Source of the DNA: Flavobacterium sp. SUN052
GTDB lineage: Bacteria > Bacteroidota > Bacteroidia > Flavobacteriales > Flavobacteriaceae
Direction: 5' to 3'
DNA: 64,000 nt
Assembly: GCF_028867935.1 (NCBI RefSeq)
Contig: NZ_JAPQNS010000001.1
Location: forward strand, 1,178,001 to 1,242,000
In this document: positions 1 through 7,696 of the stretch, piece after piece
Position numbering within the stretch: position 1 is the stretch's first letter
Layout: each line of letters begins with the position of its first letter
Made by a program: the position numbers and the translations under genes
The notes under the pieces: generated by a model
Database searches by the model: none
Seen by the model: the letters and a program-made list of their open reading frames with translations, nothing else
Told to the model about the DNA's origin: nothing

Positions 1-1
1 C

Positions 2-1012
2 GAAGCTGCACCGCCTGCGCTCATGCGCGATCTTGCGCTGGAGATCATTCGGCGCAACCTGACCGTTACCTGGTGGACAAATATCCGGTTCGAAGTCAGT
101 TTTACCCCTGATTTATGTCGATTGCTGAAAGCTTCAGGATGTATTGCCGTTTCGGGCGGGTTAGAGGTGGCTTCAGATCGGTTGTTGGAGCGAATGAAGA
201 AAGGGGTTACGGTGGCCCAGGTAGCTCGTGTTGCCGATGCATTTACCCAGGCTGGTATAATGGTGCATGCGTATCTGATGTACGGTTTTCCGACTCAGAC
301 CATGCAGGAAACCATCGACTCGCTCGAAATGGTCCGGCAGTTATTTCAAACGGGTGTAGTGCAGTCGGGGTTTTGGCACCGTTTCGCCATGACCGCACAT
401 AGCCCGGTGGGCGTGAACCCGGCTGCGTTTGATGTACAACGTATTGGCCCTGACCAGCCCGGAAACCTATTTGCGGATAACGATCTTGATCATGCTGACC
501 CCCTGGGAGCTAACCATGATTTGTTTGCTGAGGGATTGCGTAAGTCGTTGTTCAATTATATGCACGGTGTGTGTTTAGATTTCCCCCACCAGAAATGGTT
601 CGACTTTAAAGTGCCACCGACAACTATACCACCCCGCTACATTGAAAAAGCTATTCGCCAGCGTACCGACGACCATCAACGGCCCAACGCACTTGTTTTC
701 TGGCTTGGCGAACTGCCTACAATAGACGTTTTTGAGGTAGAACCGAGTGGACGAACTGCCCGGAAGAAGGCAGTTGAAATGGCCGAACTTGAATTCTACA
801 GCAAACAAAACCAATGGGTACTTGAGGTTGAACTTAGACTAGGAGAGTGGCTGATGACCGTACTGCCATCGATGCAAATTGATGCCCCAACGCCAATGGC
901 TATGCAACAACTTAAAATGGCCTATGAACAAACCGACTTAGGCAATTTTGAGCAGTTTAAAGCGTCTTCGGCCTGGCAACAACTTCGGGAGAATGGGTTG
1001 CTAGTGGTATAA
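2..1012 (+). CDS. B12-type radical SAM protein, C-terminal part (5' truncated)
   Basis: The reading frame is open from base 2, so the gene begins before the window; the ATG at 23 is internal. The visible part starts inside a radical SAM barrel: GLEVASDRLLERMKKG matches the conserved GxE-S-x-x-L-x-x-M-x-KG segment of the family, and a YGFPTQT segment follows. The N-terminal cobalamin-binding domain and the CxxxCxxC cluster expected for B12-binding radical SAM proteins lie outside the window, so the subclass is inferred from the C-terminal layout (aromatic-rich tail with WLGE and a long helical end). The substrate is unknown. The gene converges on the OmpA-family gene across a short hairpin. 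Confidence 0.75.
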   Translation, partial: EAAPPALMRDLALEIIRRNLTVTWWTNIRFEVSFTPDLCRLLKASGCIAVSGGLEVASDRLLERMKKGVTVAQVARVADAFTQAGIMVHAYLMYGFPTQTMQETIDSLEMVRQLFQTGVVQSGFWHRFAMTAHSPVGVNPAAFDVQRIGPDQPGNLFADNDLDHADPLGANHDLFAEGLRKSLFNYMHGVCLDFPHQKWFDFKVPPTTIPPRYIEKAIRQRTDDHQRPNALVFWLGELPTIDVFEVEPSGRTARKKAVEMAELEFYSKQNQWVLEVELRLGEWLMTVLPSMQIDAPTPMAMQQLKMAYEQTDLGNFEQFKASSAWQQLRENGLLVV

Positions 1013-1016
1013 AAAA

Positions 1017-1042
1017 AGCTGTCACCTATAACGATGACAGCT
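1017..1042. terminator. Hairpin terminator between convergent genes
   Basis: Perfect 8-bp stem AGCTGTCA/TGACAGCT with a 10-nt loop. A run of seven A at 1011-1017 becomes a U-run after the hairpin on the minus strand, so it fits best as an intrinsic terminator for the OmpA-family gene. It is 4 nt past the stop of the plus-strand gene and may also serve that gene. Confidence 0.7.
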
Positions 1043-1070
1043 CCTAAATTTATGCCTAAAAACGTAACGA

Positions 1071-2426
1071 TCACTTGTATACCACCTTCATGTCAATTTT
1101 GCGCATGGTTGGCTGGCGAACGGCGGTAGAATCACCCGGTTTTATTTTTACGCCCGTTCCCAGGCCAATCGCATCGACCCGAATAAAGTTGATTCCCTGA
1201 GCTACAAGCATTGACTTGATCGCATTGACTCGTTTAAAGGAAAGACTCTTATTGGTAATGGCTCCTTTAGCATCATTTGCATACCCTACCAGCCGGATTT
1301 GTGCGGCTGGATTTGCCTTCAAGAAGTTAGCAATGTCCATAATCACAGGAGCAGAACCGGGTGTCATGCTGGCAGAGCCGGGTTGAAACGAGACTGCTGA
1401 CAGGGGGAAAGTCCGTCCTTTAGGAGCCGTAACGTCGGCCATGTAATTTTTGAGGTCGGTTGCCAATGTTCCTCCACCGGCCGGCACAACTGCCGGAACT
1501 GTTGCCGGGGGCACTTTTGTACCCGCAACGGCTGTTGTTGAACGCGGAACGGCACGCTGAGTCGTATCAATGGGAACATCCATCGAACGAGCTACTGTGT
1601 CCGATTCACTAACATCGGTAGTCGATGCGGGTGTCAGATTAGAGTCCTGATCGTTGAGAGCCTGATTTTTGCTGTTGTAATAAATCATGTAGCCAATAAC
1701 ACCAACTACAGCCGCAATCAATACGTAAATCCCGATTTTAGAGAGCGAACTGTTGCCATCACCGTCATTATTAGCCACTTCGTAAGAGGGCGAAATCGGG
1801 ACGGCGGGCGAGCCTGCCGACCGACCAACGGGCTGGGCAGGGGCTATCCGGCGAGCGGGGACAGCAACACCAGCCACAATTTGCTGAAGCCCAACTTTCT
1901 CGATCAATTGGGGCAGGAGGCTATCGGGTACTTTTTGGACGAACTCATCCCGTTGTTCGAAAAGAGCCGCAGCCAGTGCATCAGCATCCATTTTACCGTC
2001 CCGCACGTGTTTACCCAGTACGTCCAAAACAATGCCCGAAGTCAACCCTAGTAACGATACTGCCGATGAATTTCGGATGCCTGCATAACTCGATATCATG
2101 TTCGCAATTGAACTTTTCATGGCTGGCAACAGATGGCTAATCGTGTCGTTGCCGTGTGATATGAGTGTGTGCGTTTGGGTGGGGTCTTTTAGTGTACTTG
2201 CCAGACTAGCCGTAATTTTGCCATCGTAATCACCCTTCTGTATATAATTGAAGAGCTGGTTAACACCAATCTCCGACGTAGTGCGTTTCAGCAACCCGCC
2301 CAATAGGGTCAGACCAAGTCCCTCAATAGCTTTTTGCGTTTTTGGAGCGGACTCCTCCACATACACCGCTGCTCTGTTGATAACTTCCGGCGATACAGTG
2401 TCGTTAAACGCGGCAAAAAAATTCAT
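1071..2426 (-). CDS. DUF937 - transmembrane - OmpA-like envelope protein
   Basis: A 451-residue protein with three parts. Residues 1-195 are helical and Ala/Gly/Leu-rich, as in DUF937 (YidB-like) proteins. One membrane segment lies near 232-251 (IGIYVLIAAVVGVIGYMIYY). The C-terminal 120 residues form an OmpA-type peptidoglycan-binding domain, with the Asn-Asp-Ala-rich loop and the final RKIDMKVVYK strand. A Pro/Thr/Val-rich linker separates membrane and OmpA domains. There is no N-terminal signal peptide, so the DUF937 part is probably cytoplasmic and the OmpA part periplasmic, linking a cytoplasmic module to the cell wall. A second DUF937 gene lies at 11.9 kb. Role unknown. Confidence 0.8.
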   Translation of the reverse strand: MNFFAAFNDTVSPEVINRAAVYVEESAPKTQKAIEGLGLTLLGGLLKRTTSEIGVNQLFNYIQKGDYDGKITASLASTLKDPTQTHTLISHGNDTISHLLPAMKSSIANMISSYAGIRNSSAVSLLGLTSGIVLDVLGKHVRDGKMDADALAAALFEQRDEFVQKVPDSLLPQLIEKVGLQQIVAGVAVPARRIAPAQPVGRSAGSPAVPISPSYEVANNDGDGNSSLSKIGIYVLIAAVVGVIGYMIYYNSKNQALNDQDSNLTPASTTDVSESDTVARSMDVPIDTTQRAVPRSTTAVAGTKVPPATVPAVVPAGGGTLATDLKNYMADVTAPKGRTFPLSAVSFQPGSASMTPGSAPVIMDIANFLKANPAAQIRLVGYANDAKGAITNKSLSFKRVNAIKSMLVAQGINFIRVDAIGLGTGVKIKPGDSTAVRQPTMRKIDMKVVYK

Positions 2427-2507
2427 ATATTTCTGTCTTCTTGAAAGTAGAATTCAGTACATGTAGACGCTTCGCTGTCTTTAGAAGCTGCACTAGTGTA
2501 CCAGAAT

Positions 2508-2562
2508 CCCTAAAATTAGGGTAAATCAGGTTATTCATATAAATAACCATCCCACAAAGTTA
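2508..2562 (-). promoter_or_regulatory. Leader with two palindromes and a -7 box
   Basis: On the minus strand TAACTTTG (2555-2562) fits the Bacteroidota -7 consensus TAnnTTTG and could start the OmpA-family transcript with a leader of about 120 nt. Two hairpins follow: GGTTATT/AATAACC (2529-2548) and CCCTAA-AA-TTAGGG (2508-2521). They may instead end the xseA-xseB transcript, whose stop is at 2568. No T-run decides between these. Confidence 0.4.
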
Positions 2563-2567
2563 AAATT

Positions 2568-2756
2568 TTATCCGGTTTTTATCCGTGAAACCGCTTCCTG
2601 AAAGTCTCCCTCAACGGCACGTAGGCGTTGTTGACAGTAAGCAATCAGGTCTGTCGCCTGGCGAATTTTGCCGGGCAATTCATCCAGGGGAGTGGCTTCA
2701 CTCTCAATGTCGTCAATTAAATCGACTAATTGGTCATACGCTTCCTGATAGGTCAT
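2568..2756 (-). CDS. xseB: Exodeoxyribonuclease VII small subunit
   Basis: A 62-residue protein with the XseB pattern: an acidic start (MTYQEAYDQLVDLIDDIE), an LDELPGKIRQATDLIAYCQ helix and a CQQRLRAVEGDFQEAV second helix. Family members are two-helix coiled proteins of 60-80 residues that bind the C-terminal coiled coil of XseA. The enzyme degrades single-stranded DNA to oligonucleotides. It lies 5 nt downstream of xseA on the same strand, the usual order, so the two are co-transcribed. Confidence 0.9.
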   Translation of the reverse strand: MTYQEAYDQLVDLIDDIESEATPLDELPGKIRQATDLIAYCQQRLRAVEGDFQEAVSRIKTG

Positions 2757-2761
2757 TATTG

Positions 2762-3967
2762 TTAACTGATTACGGCGTTCGTTACCCCATCCCCCAGTCT
2801 GAGCTGAATCCTGTCTCCAATTGCTAAAGCCGACGTTTTGGTGATAATTCGCCCGTCGCGCATCAGCATGGCATAGCCGCGCCGAAGCACATTGGCCGGA
2901 TCGAGGTGTTTGAGGGTAACGCTTTTTTCGGTCAATTCGAGATGTCTATTCTTCAAATAATCGTGTGTGGTAAACCGAAAACGTTCGGTCTGGATACTCA
3001 AATTCTCGCGGGCCGACAGCAGTCGTTCGCGGGCGGCTTCGGTAAGCCGGGCGAACTGGCGAAGGCATTGTTCTTCGAATTGCCGGTTGTGATCGATCAG
3101 GAACGCAGCAGCTTTGGTGGGCGTCTTCACACTCTGATGGCACAACATATCGGCAATACTTACGTTGCGCTCATGCCCAATACCCGCCAAAATCGGAATG
3201 GGGAACATGGCCACTGCCAAACCGACCCGGAAGGTATCAAACGAACCAAAATCAAGTTGCGAGCCACCGCCCCGAACCATTACAACGGCATCATAATCGA
3301 TTCCACTCTGTCGAATTCGGTCCAGTTGCCCACAGATAGCCCGATCGGCACCTTGCCCCTGAACCTGTGTCAGGTATTCATCAATAGCAAAGCTGTACCC
3401 AAATGGATTATGCTGTAATTCATGACGGAAGTCGCGCCAGCCGTCGGAGTTTGGTGCTGCGATCAGGGCAATCCGTTGCCAGGCTACCGGGCGAGGCAAT
3501 AACTGGTTCGCCGTGATATACACTCCGTTTTCCTGCCATACTACTTCTGCATGATCGCGAACGAGCGTATCCAGAATGGCCTGCCGTTCACGCTCCAGAT
3601 TGCCGAGAGTATAAGAATGGTCGATCTGGTGAATTTCCAGACGCATACCATACACAGCGTGAAAAGCGACCGTCACAAATAACAGGACCGAGATGTTACG
3701 CGAAAAGGCCACTCCGGTTGCCTGTTCAAAACCCCGAATAATGGGGTAGTTTTTACGCCAGATAGCAGCCTCCATTTTTGCCACCGTATCGCGTCCACCC
3801 GGCGATCCACTATCACGGTCTACGAGGGTCAGGAAACAGTAGTTTCGGTCAGGATAATTTTTAATATCGCTGGTTTCAGCCACCACCCAAAACCCCTTTC
3901 CGGCAAAGTTTTGCTCTACAACGGCCTCAACGGCATACGCTAAATCAGCTAATCGGATGGGAGTCAT
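2762..3967 (-). CDS. xseA: Exodeoxyribonuclease VII large subunit
   Basis: XseA is the catalytic subunit of exonuclease VII. The N-terminal OB-fold is seen from MTPIRLADLAYAVEAVV, followed by the catalytic domain with VVMVRGGGSQLDFGSFD and GIGHERNVSIADM motifs, then a long helical region (residues about 270-360) that binds XseB. I place the start at 3967 (401 aa). The open frame continues 16 codons upstream, but that stretch lies in an intergenic inverted repeat and has no family similarity. Downstream xseB is 5 nt away. Upstream is pheS in the same direction, separated only by the hairpin repeat. Confidence 0.92.
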   Translation of the reverse strand: MTPIRLADLAYAVEAVVEQNFAGKGFWVVAETSDIKNYPDRNYCFLTLVDRDSGSPGGRDTVAKMEAAIWRKNYPIIRGFEQATGVAFSRNISVLLFVTVAFHAVYGMRLEIHQIDHSYTLGNLERERQAILDTLVRDHAEVVWQENGVYITANQLLPRPVAWQRIALIAAPNSDGWRDFRHELQHNPFGYSFAIDEYLTQVQGQGADRAICGQLDRIRQSGIDYDAVVMVRGGGSQLDFGSFDTFRVGLAVAMFPIPILAGIGHERNVSIADMLCHQSVKTPTKAAAFLIDHNRQFEEQCLRQFARLTEAARERLLSARENLSIQTERFRFTTHDYLKNRHLELTEKSVTLKHLDPANVLRRGYAMLMRDGRIITKTSALAIGDRIQLRLGDGVTNAVIS

Positions 3968-3979
3968 AACTACAGTGGG

Positions 3980-4061
3980 CAGTGAGCAGTAGCAGTGAGC
4001 AGTTTGCTGACGCATATTCTCGCTTATGCGTCAGCAAACTGCTCACTGCCACTGCTCACTG
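3980..4061. repeat. 36-bp-stem inverted repeat, CAGTGAGCAGT type
   Basis: Arms 3980-4015 and 4026-4061 pair over 36 bp with one mismatch (3991/4050) around a 10-nt loop. The arms are internally repetitive, with AGTGAGCAGT occurring twice. The repeat ends 1 nt from the pheS stop codon and 12 nt before the xseA start, between two co-directional genes, so it is a strong candidate terminator or RNA-processing signal for pheS. Related words occur at 7.6, 11.3 and 28.1 kb. Confidence 0.9.
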
Positions 4062-4062
4062 G

Positions 4063-5115
4063 TTAAAGTCCTTCAAACTGCTTCAGGAACCGGACATCAT
4101 TTTCGAAGTACAGGCGCAGGTCACGAACTTCGTATTTCAGCATGGTGATTCGTTCGATACCCATACCAAACGCGAAACCTGTGTACTCTTCCGCATCAAC
4201 TCCACAGTTAATCAATACTTGCGGGTCGACCATACCTGAACCAGCAATCTCAACCCAACCCGTATGCTTGCAAATATTACATCCTGATCCGTGGCAAATC
4301 TGGCAGGAAATATCAATCTCGGCACTTGGCTCGGTGAAGGGGAAGTATGATGGGCGAAACCTTATTTTGGTGTCCTTCGTGAACATCTCTTTCACAAAGT
4401 GGTACAGGGTATCTTTAAGATCCTTGAACCCCACATTACGGTCGATATATAAACCCTCAACCTGGTGAAACTGGCAGTGGGCACGTGCCGAAATGGTTTC
4501 ATTGCGATATACACGACCGGGCATAATAGAACGTATAGGCCGGAAAGTTTCCTCACGACTACGTTGTTCCATCAGTCGAATCTGCACATTGGAAGTGTGT
4601 GTACGCAATAACAAATCGTCAGATTGGCTAATGGTCGATTTTTCCACGAAAAAGGTGTCCTGCATATCACGAGCAGGGTGATTTTCGGGGAAATTCAGAG
4701 CACCAAAGTTATACCAGTCACTTTCTATTTCGGGACCGTCGGCAACATTGAAACCAATACGCTCAAAAATCTGAATGATTCGTTGGCGAACCAGGGAAAG
4801 AGGATGTTGAGTCCCGGTTGCGTTCGGAATAGAAGGTAACGTCAGATCGATGGCTGGTCCCTGCTTCCCATCCTGTCCCGATTCAACAGCTTCTGAAAGC
4901 TGCTGAAATCGCTCTAAGGCTTTGTTTTTTAATTCGTTAAGTTCCTGGCCGACTGTACGGCGATCAGCCTGAGCAACTGTTTTCAGGCTGTCGAACAGAT
5001 CACCCATAACGCCTTTTCGGCTCACGAATCGCAGTCTAAACTGCTCTAATTCTTCTTTGGAGTCTACTTTGAATTGATCGACTTCCTGTAAAAGCTCCCT
5101 TACTTTGTCCAGCAT
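4063..5115 (-). CDS. pheS: Phenylalanine-tRNA ligase alpha subunit
   Basis: A 350-residue class II aminoacyl-tRNA synthetase subunit that charges tRNA-Phe together with PheT, which is not in the window. The N-terminal coiled coil (about residues 1-90) is the tRNA-binding part. The catalytic core shows motif 2 around HCQFHQVEGLYID and motif 3 at FGMGIERITMLKY. A Cys cluster CQICHGSGCNICKHTGW near residue 275 is also present. Length and order are typical. It has its own -7 box 27 nt upstream and ends directly at the large hairpin before xseA. Confidence 0.95.
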   Translation of the reverse strand: MLDKVRELLQEVDQFKVDSKEELEQFRLRFVSRKGVMGDLFDSLKTVAQADRRTVGQELNELKNKALERFQQLSEAVESGQDGKQGPAIDLTLPSIPNATGTQHPLSLVRQRIIQIFERIGFNVADGPEIESDWYNFGALNFPENHPARDMQDTFFVEKSTISQSDDLLLRTHTSNVQIRLMEQRSREETFRPIRSIMPGRVYRNETISARAHCQFHQVEGLYIDRNVGFKDLKDTLYHFVKEMFTKDTKIRFRPSYFPFTEPSAEIDISCQICHGSGCNICKHTGWVEIAGSGMVDPQVLINCGVDAEEYTGFAFGMGIERITMLKYEVRDLRLYFENDVRFLKQFEGL

Positions 5116-5141
5116 TCTCTATTTCTGATTGACCTAGGGCA

Positions 5142-5149
5142 CAAAGATA
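5142..5149 (-). promoter_or_regulatory. pheS -7 promoter element
   Basis: On the minus strand TATCTTTG, a perfect TAnnTTTG, lies 27 nt upstream of the pheS start codon. No clear TTG -33 partner is visible at the usual 19-21 nt distance. Confidence 0.55.
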
Positions 5150-5485
5150 GGCATTCCTAAGCCATCGCCATACGGAAGCGAACTGTGGAATGGACTGTTT
5201 TAGTGTGGAATAAATTACACACTTTGATGAATAATGCACACAAACATAGTATCGCCGAGTATTCTATAAACGCAGTAGGATAGATTGCAAACCGTTGCCT
5301 AACTTATTGATAGTAAGTACTATTACTTAAGCTCACGAAAAAGTAGGTTATGACAACTCGAATAAAGGGTCTGATTGTTGTCTATACGTCGTTGTGTTGG
5401 CTGTAAATCTGCACTCGTTGAAACTTATACACCGCTTGTCTTCATTCGACTCAAAATCAACGTTTACCTTTCATTTCATAACGCC
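5150..5485. other. Intergenic region before the first LytTR gene
   Basis: Divergent spacer between pheS and the first LytTR gene. It is AT-rich with no convincing ORF. A 14-bp palindrome ATAGTAAGTACTAT (5310-5323) could be an operator for the LytTR gene. Nothing else supportable was seen. Confidence 0.4.
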
Positions 5486-5917
5486 ATGAATACTATGACC
5501 TCCGAATCTTTCCTCGACAGTATGACGATGCCTTTTCCAAAAAGCACCGACAAAACCACCGGATCAGGATGCCTGCAGAAACTATTGATTCCTTTTTACG
5601 ATCGCAAAAGAACGGTGTCTGTTGAAGAAATTGTCCGGCTGGAAGGTTGTGGCAACTATACCAATTTCTTTTTGAAGGACGGTACTAAAATGTTGGTGTC
5701 ACGTACACTAAAGGAATACGAAACATTGCTTGATGGTCAGGCTTTTGTTCGGGTCCACAAATCGTGTATCGTAAACCTGAGCTTCGTGCGCAAATTTTAC
5801 GTTAAAAAAGAGGGTGAACTAGAATTGACTGATGGACAGCAGGTGAAAATTTCACGTCGTCGGGCCCAGATGTTTATGGACCGCATGCAGCACCGCCAGC
5901 CAATGGATGTAAATTAA
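5486..5917 (+). CDS. Stand-alone LytTR DNA-binding protein (first of two)
   Basis: A 143-residue protein that is essentially one LytTR domain (residues about 40-138), with segments VEEIVRLEGCGNYTNFFLKDG, SRTLKEYETLL, FVRVHKSCIVNL and KISRRRAQMF typical of LytTR DNA-binding domains. There is no receiver domain, and the N-terminal 35 residues carry no recognised domain. Such proteins bind direct-repeat sites and usually work with a partner sensor. I use the ATG at 5486; the open frame extends upstream without family similarity. The next gene is a paralogue with the same layout, and each is followed by its own hairpin. Confidence 0.8.
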   Translation: MNTMTSESFLDSMTMPFPKSTDKTTGSGCLQKLLIPFYDRKRTVSVEEIVRLEGCGNYTNFFLKDGTKMLVSRTLKEYETLLDGQAFVRVHKSCIVNLSFVRKFYVKKEGELELTDGQQVKISRRRAQMFMDRMQHRQPMDVN

Positions 5918-5945
5918 GGTAGCTTTCCGTTTCTCTCCACAATAA

Positions 5946-5995
5946 AAATCCCCCCGGTCGAGTACGTAGTTTTACGTATTCAGTCGGGGGGATTT
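5946..5995. terminator. GC-rich hairpin after the first LytTR gene
   Basis: AAATCCCCCC (5946-5955) pairs with GGGGGGATTT (5986-5995), with an inner TACGTA/TACGTA pairing. It lies 29 nt after the stop. The downstream T-run is weak on the plus strand, so the terminator role is inferred from position and stem strength. Confidence 0.6.
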
Positions 5996-6153
5996 ACCTA
6001 AAAATAGGGTTAAATTATTTTCTATATAATTGATTTATAAGTAGTTAGATCTTATTAGGGGCCAATCGGGTAGCCTGTTTTACATGGAGAAATAGGCTTG
6101 ATTCGGTAGTTTTGTTCAAGAACTTATTTACTATCGAACAAAAACACTACCCC

Positions 6154-6567
6154 ATGGAATCACTTAACAACGCTCAAACATTACCCGTACTTCCTACTTT
6201 TCCCGCTTCTTATCAACGGGGAATTCAACGGATTGCTCTGCCTTACCTGAATCGTACTGTCATGCTTTCAGTCGATGACATTACCTGTTTGCAGGGAGAG
6301 GGGAACTACACCTTTCTGTTCACTCGTGACCGGAAGAAGTATTTAATTTCAAAAACGTTGAAAGAGTTTGAGCGGACGCTTGATGGCGAAGTGTTCCTGC
6401 GTGTTCACAAATCGTATATCGTCAATTTGGGTTACGCCCGCCGGGGAGTGTTTGGTAACGACCGCACCATTCGCATGGTCGATGGCCGGGAGGTATCCGT
6501 TTCGCGTCGTCGTACAAAAGATATATTCGAGCGGTTGAGCCGCTACCACCAGAATCTACTGAACTAA
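6154..6567 (+). CDS. Stand-alone LytTR DNA-binding protein (second of two)
   Basis: A 137-residue protein paralogous to the one ending at 5917: VDDITCLQGEGNYTFLFTRD, SKTLKEFERTLDG, FLRVHKSYIVNL and EVSVSRRRTKDIF align one to one with the first copy. It is again a single LytTR domain without a receiver. The start is the ATG at 6154; the open frame upstream begins with TTG and lacks similarity. A canonical terminator follows 39 nt after the stop. The pair probably arose by tandem duplication; targets are unknown. Confidence 0.8.
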   Translation: MESLNNAQTLPVLPTFPASYQRGIQRIALPYLNRTVMLSVDDITCLQGEGNYTFLFTRDRKKYLISKTLKEFERTLDGEVFLRVHKSYIVNLGYARRGVFGNDRTIRMVDGREVSVSRRRTKDIFERLSRYHQNLLN

Positions 6568-6605
6568 CCATTACGGTACTAATATAGTGGGTTAATTGGA
6601 CGGAT

Positions 6606-6653
6606 AACCGTTGCCCAAATCCCAGTGGGAGGCAGGGCAACGGTTTATTTTTT
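6606..6653 (+). terminator. Intrinsic terminator of the second LytTR gene
   Basis: AACCGTTGCCC (6606-6616) pairs perfectly with GGGCAACGGTT (6635-6645), followed by a T-rich tract (TTATTTTTTTT). Classical rho-independent layout. Confidence 0.85.
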
Positions 6654-6688
6654 TTCTCAAGTCCCTCAGCGTTCAAAAGCAAAAACAA

Positions 6689-6744
6689 AAGTCGGCTGAT
6701 GTTTGAGAAGATCCGATAGGATCTTCTCAAACATCAGCCGACTT
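6689..6744. terminator. 26-bp perfect hairpin with GATA tetraloop
   Basis: Arms 6689-6714 and 6719-6744 are perfectly complementary over 26 bp with a 4-nt loop. On the minus strand the hairpin is followed by a T-rich tract (complement of GCAAAAACAAAA), so it fits as terminator of the minus-strand barrel gene ending at 6762. It lies only 36 nt from the terminator of the convergent LytTR gene. Confidence 0.75.
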
Positions 6745-6761
6745 AAAGCTTTAGTCGGTCT

Positions 6762-7460
6762 TTAAAAGATTTTATAAGCCAGCGTAACCTGCCATGATTT
6801 TAACTTTTGACTAAACTGTGCTTGCCCCGTTTCGCCTAGATTAACGGCTGCAATATCAGAAATACTTCCCTCGCGCCGAACGTCGATTCCCAATCGACCT
6901 AAATCAATACCCCCCCCAATCTGGTAGCCGTAATAAGCCTTCGACCAGGCGTCATTGAGCGTACCTGTTGTATATTGGCGTAGGGCTTCTCCAAAACGCT
7001 GATTGTCGCCTGTCCGAAACGAAAATACGGGCCCGGCAACTACCCGTAATGGACCTCCTTTCAAACCAAGTAATACAGGAACATCAAAACTAGTAGTCGA
7101 AATATTGACAGTTTGCGTAGTGGTGCTGCCGTTATCTGTACGGATGATATCAAACGAACTAGCCTTTGTTGAGTACAATACTTCAGGCTGGATATACAGA
7201 TTACGTCCGAAACGGGCATATACGCCAAAAGCAGAGCCGGTGCGCGTGTTAAGACTTTCGCGCAGGTTGTCTCTGATCTGCTGACCGTTTACATTCAAAG
7301 CTGGTGAGCCATTGGCATTCAGACGAGTTGTTACGATGTCTGAACCGAATGTGAATTTCGACAGGTTTACTCCGCCTTTGATGCCAAACTGAAAGGAATC
7401 CTGAGCAAACGAGACAGCTGGTAAAAGCGCAACAGCTACAAAAAGAAGGGTCTTCTTCAT
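6762..7460 (-). CDS. Outer-membrane beta-barrel protein (porin/PorT-like family)
   Basis: A 232-residue protein with a clean signal peptide (MKKTLLFVAVALLPAVSFAQ) and FGIKGGVNLSKF at the start of the mature part, a signature of the small Bacteroidota outer-membrane barrel family. Alternating hydrophobic strands, YIQPEVLYS and a final VTLAYKIF aromatic-ending strand support a barrel. The start is the ATG at 7460; the 25 upstream codons in frame precede the signal peptide and are not credible. Function beyond the barrel fold is unknown. Confidence 0.8.
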   Translation of the reverse strand: MKKTLLFVAVALLPAVSFAQDSFQFGIKGGVNLSKFTFGSDIVTTRLNANGSPALNVNGQQIRDNLRESLNTRTGSAFGVYARFGRNLYIQPEVLYSTKASSFDIIRTDNGSTTTQTVNISTTSFDVPVLLGLKGGPLRVVAGPVFSFRTGDNQRFGEALRQYTTGTLNDAWSKAYYGYQIGGGIDLGRLGIDVRREGSISDIAAVNLGETGQAQFSQKLKSWQVTLAYKIF

Positions 7461-7572
7461 TAGATAAGTTGTATAGTTACTAGAGTTGACAATTGAACTA
7501 ACGCTTACCCCCATCAATAGGCATGCCGAAGCCAACTTATTTTTAGGGAATGGCGTTTTAAAAGTAGACAGT

Positions 7573-7672
7573 GGCAGTGAGCAGCAGCAGAAACTGCCAC
7601 TTTGCCGGTTGGATTAGTAAGCACGAGAAAGGTTTAACGGAGAACTTCCGCTTAGTTTAATTGCTCACTGCC
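7573..7672. repeat. Dispersed inverted repeat, CAGTGAGCA type
   Basis: GGCAGTGAGCA (7573-7583) is matched by TGCTCACTGCC (7662-7672) across a 78-nt spacer, with looser similarity outside. The words match the hairpins at 3980 and 28054, but here the element lies between divergent genes (the barrel and radA), not at a stop codon. Confidence 0.6.
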
Positions 7673-7696
7673 TCTGCCAACTGCTACTATTGAAAA

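Noticed and set aside
3968..4015. N-terminal extension of xseA to an upstream start at 4015
   Set aside because: The 16 extra codons lie in the large inverted repeat and have no similarity to exonuclease VII; family alignment favours the ATG at 3967.
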